Assembly: GCA_036939755.1 (NCBI GenBank)
Contig: JALLAZ010000038.1
Location: 1 to 28,888 of the forward strand
Direction: 5' to 3'
DNA: 28,888 bases
DNA from: Stephanodiscus triporus
Taxonomy: Eukaryota; Bacillariophyta; Thalassiosirophyceae; Thalassiosirales; Thalassiosiraceae
Positions 28,701 through 28,888 of this stretch are shown piece by piece. The translations under genes were made by a program, and so were the position numbers. The notes below the pieces were generated by a model. It was not told the DNA's origin, did not search any database, and saw only the letters and a program-made list of their open reading frames with translations. Position 1 is the stretch's first letter, and every line of letters begins with the position of its first letter.

Positions 28701-28888
28701 TCCCAGGGCCGACGACGCCGACGATCCTGGCCTGTGCAAGTCGCCAACGACTGCGAGGGCCAACGTTCCGATCGAGACGGCCGCGACGTCCGACTCCTCT
28801 TGTTCAATGTCCAATGGCGCGTGGAATAATTTTGGGTTGTCGTCGAGTATCTTGCCAACGAATTTCAACGCGGGCGCGGCCGTGAGCA
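22743..28888 (-). CDS. ECM29: Proteasome adaptor and scaffold ECM29, partial (5' end beyond window), six exons
   Basis: HEAT-repeat protein that binds the 26S proteasome and serves in its quality control and localisation. Exons, minus strand: 28888-27405, 27333-25484, 25418-23341, 23250-23112, 23039-22939 and 22855-22743. The five introns (71, 65, 90, 72 and 83 nt) have GTGAGT or GTAAGT donors, and all phases fit. The joined frame gives 1920 residues to the TAA. Family signals include DLLYSLMILSTNHPVW, IPKLLRACNDPNKQTRDQMN with SKLWRARVGACGALADVI (yeast and human counterparts describe packed HEAT helices), LGRGLRALTIRLCDP after the second splice, PAALNYLQVRA, and KKLIPVLDSCLRKGAGFATR. Ser/Asp-rich insertions occur at about 23790-23920 (acidic). 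The last exon gives PYKEVIYNIARKSLADSESQ. Human ECM29 has about 1845 residues, so with part of the N-terminus missing this one is already longer. The frame is open at the right edge (…LTAAPALKFVGKILDDNP). Confidence 0.9.

Noticed and set aside
1..28888. CRISPR array, tRNA, rRNA, insertion sequence or viral genes
   Set aside because: No repeat-spacer pattern, cloverleaf, ribosomal sequence, transposase or viral protein was recognised anywhere in the window; the tandem repeats present are coding or microsatellite.

Overview
The window looks like nuclear DNA of a photosynthetic stramenopile, most likely a diatom. Four things point there. Genes are eukaryotic, with short GT-AG introns, nearly all with GTAAGT or GTGAGT donors. 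A secreted glycosidase carries a Pro-Thr-Ser-Lys stalk of the kind common on diatom surface proteins. A bacterial-type RsmG has an N-terminal leader resembling a plastid bipartite presequence. One protein carries a 'VRIREYSTILGD' motif that I recall as widespread in diatom proteins of unknown function. I see no prophage, insertion sequence, CRISPR array, rRNA or tRNA.

Layout from left to right: a POT1-like telomere end-binding protein (minus, four exons, 132-4031); a secreted GH99/GH71-like glycoside hydrolase with a repeat stalk (plus, 4421-6403); RsmG methyltransferase (minus, 7191-8819); TIP41 (plus, 9139-10497); an unrecognised membrane and coiled-coil protein (minus, 10686-12977); a PHYHD1-type phytanoyl-CoA dioxygenase (plus, 13116-14489); a centrin-like EF-hand protein (plus, 14955-15632); a CDCA7-like zinc-finger protein (minus, three exons, 16106-17743); a VREY-motif protein (minus, 18431-20107); a small uncertain gene (minus, 20714-21034); an OTU deubiquitinase (plus, 21581-22705); and the C-terminal 1920 residues of the proteasome adaptor ECM29 (minus, six exons, 22743 to beyond 28888).

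The genes are mostly in divergent or convergent pairs with short gaps and do not form an operon or a single pathway. Two loose themes are visible: chromosome maintenance (POT1-like, CDCA7-like) and protein quality control or phosphatase signalling (OTU, ECM29, TIP41). Composition is mosaic. The stretches 7.2-14.5 kb and 18.4-20.1 kb are GC-rich, full of CGA/TCG trinucleotide runs and nearly intronless, while the POT1 core, CDCA7, OTU and ECM29 regions are less GC-rich and, except OTU, contain the introns.

Exon joins were worked out by hand from splice motifs and reading phase. They are consistent but not confirmed by transcripts. Domain assignments rest on recognising family motifs, not on database searches.
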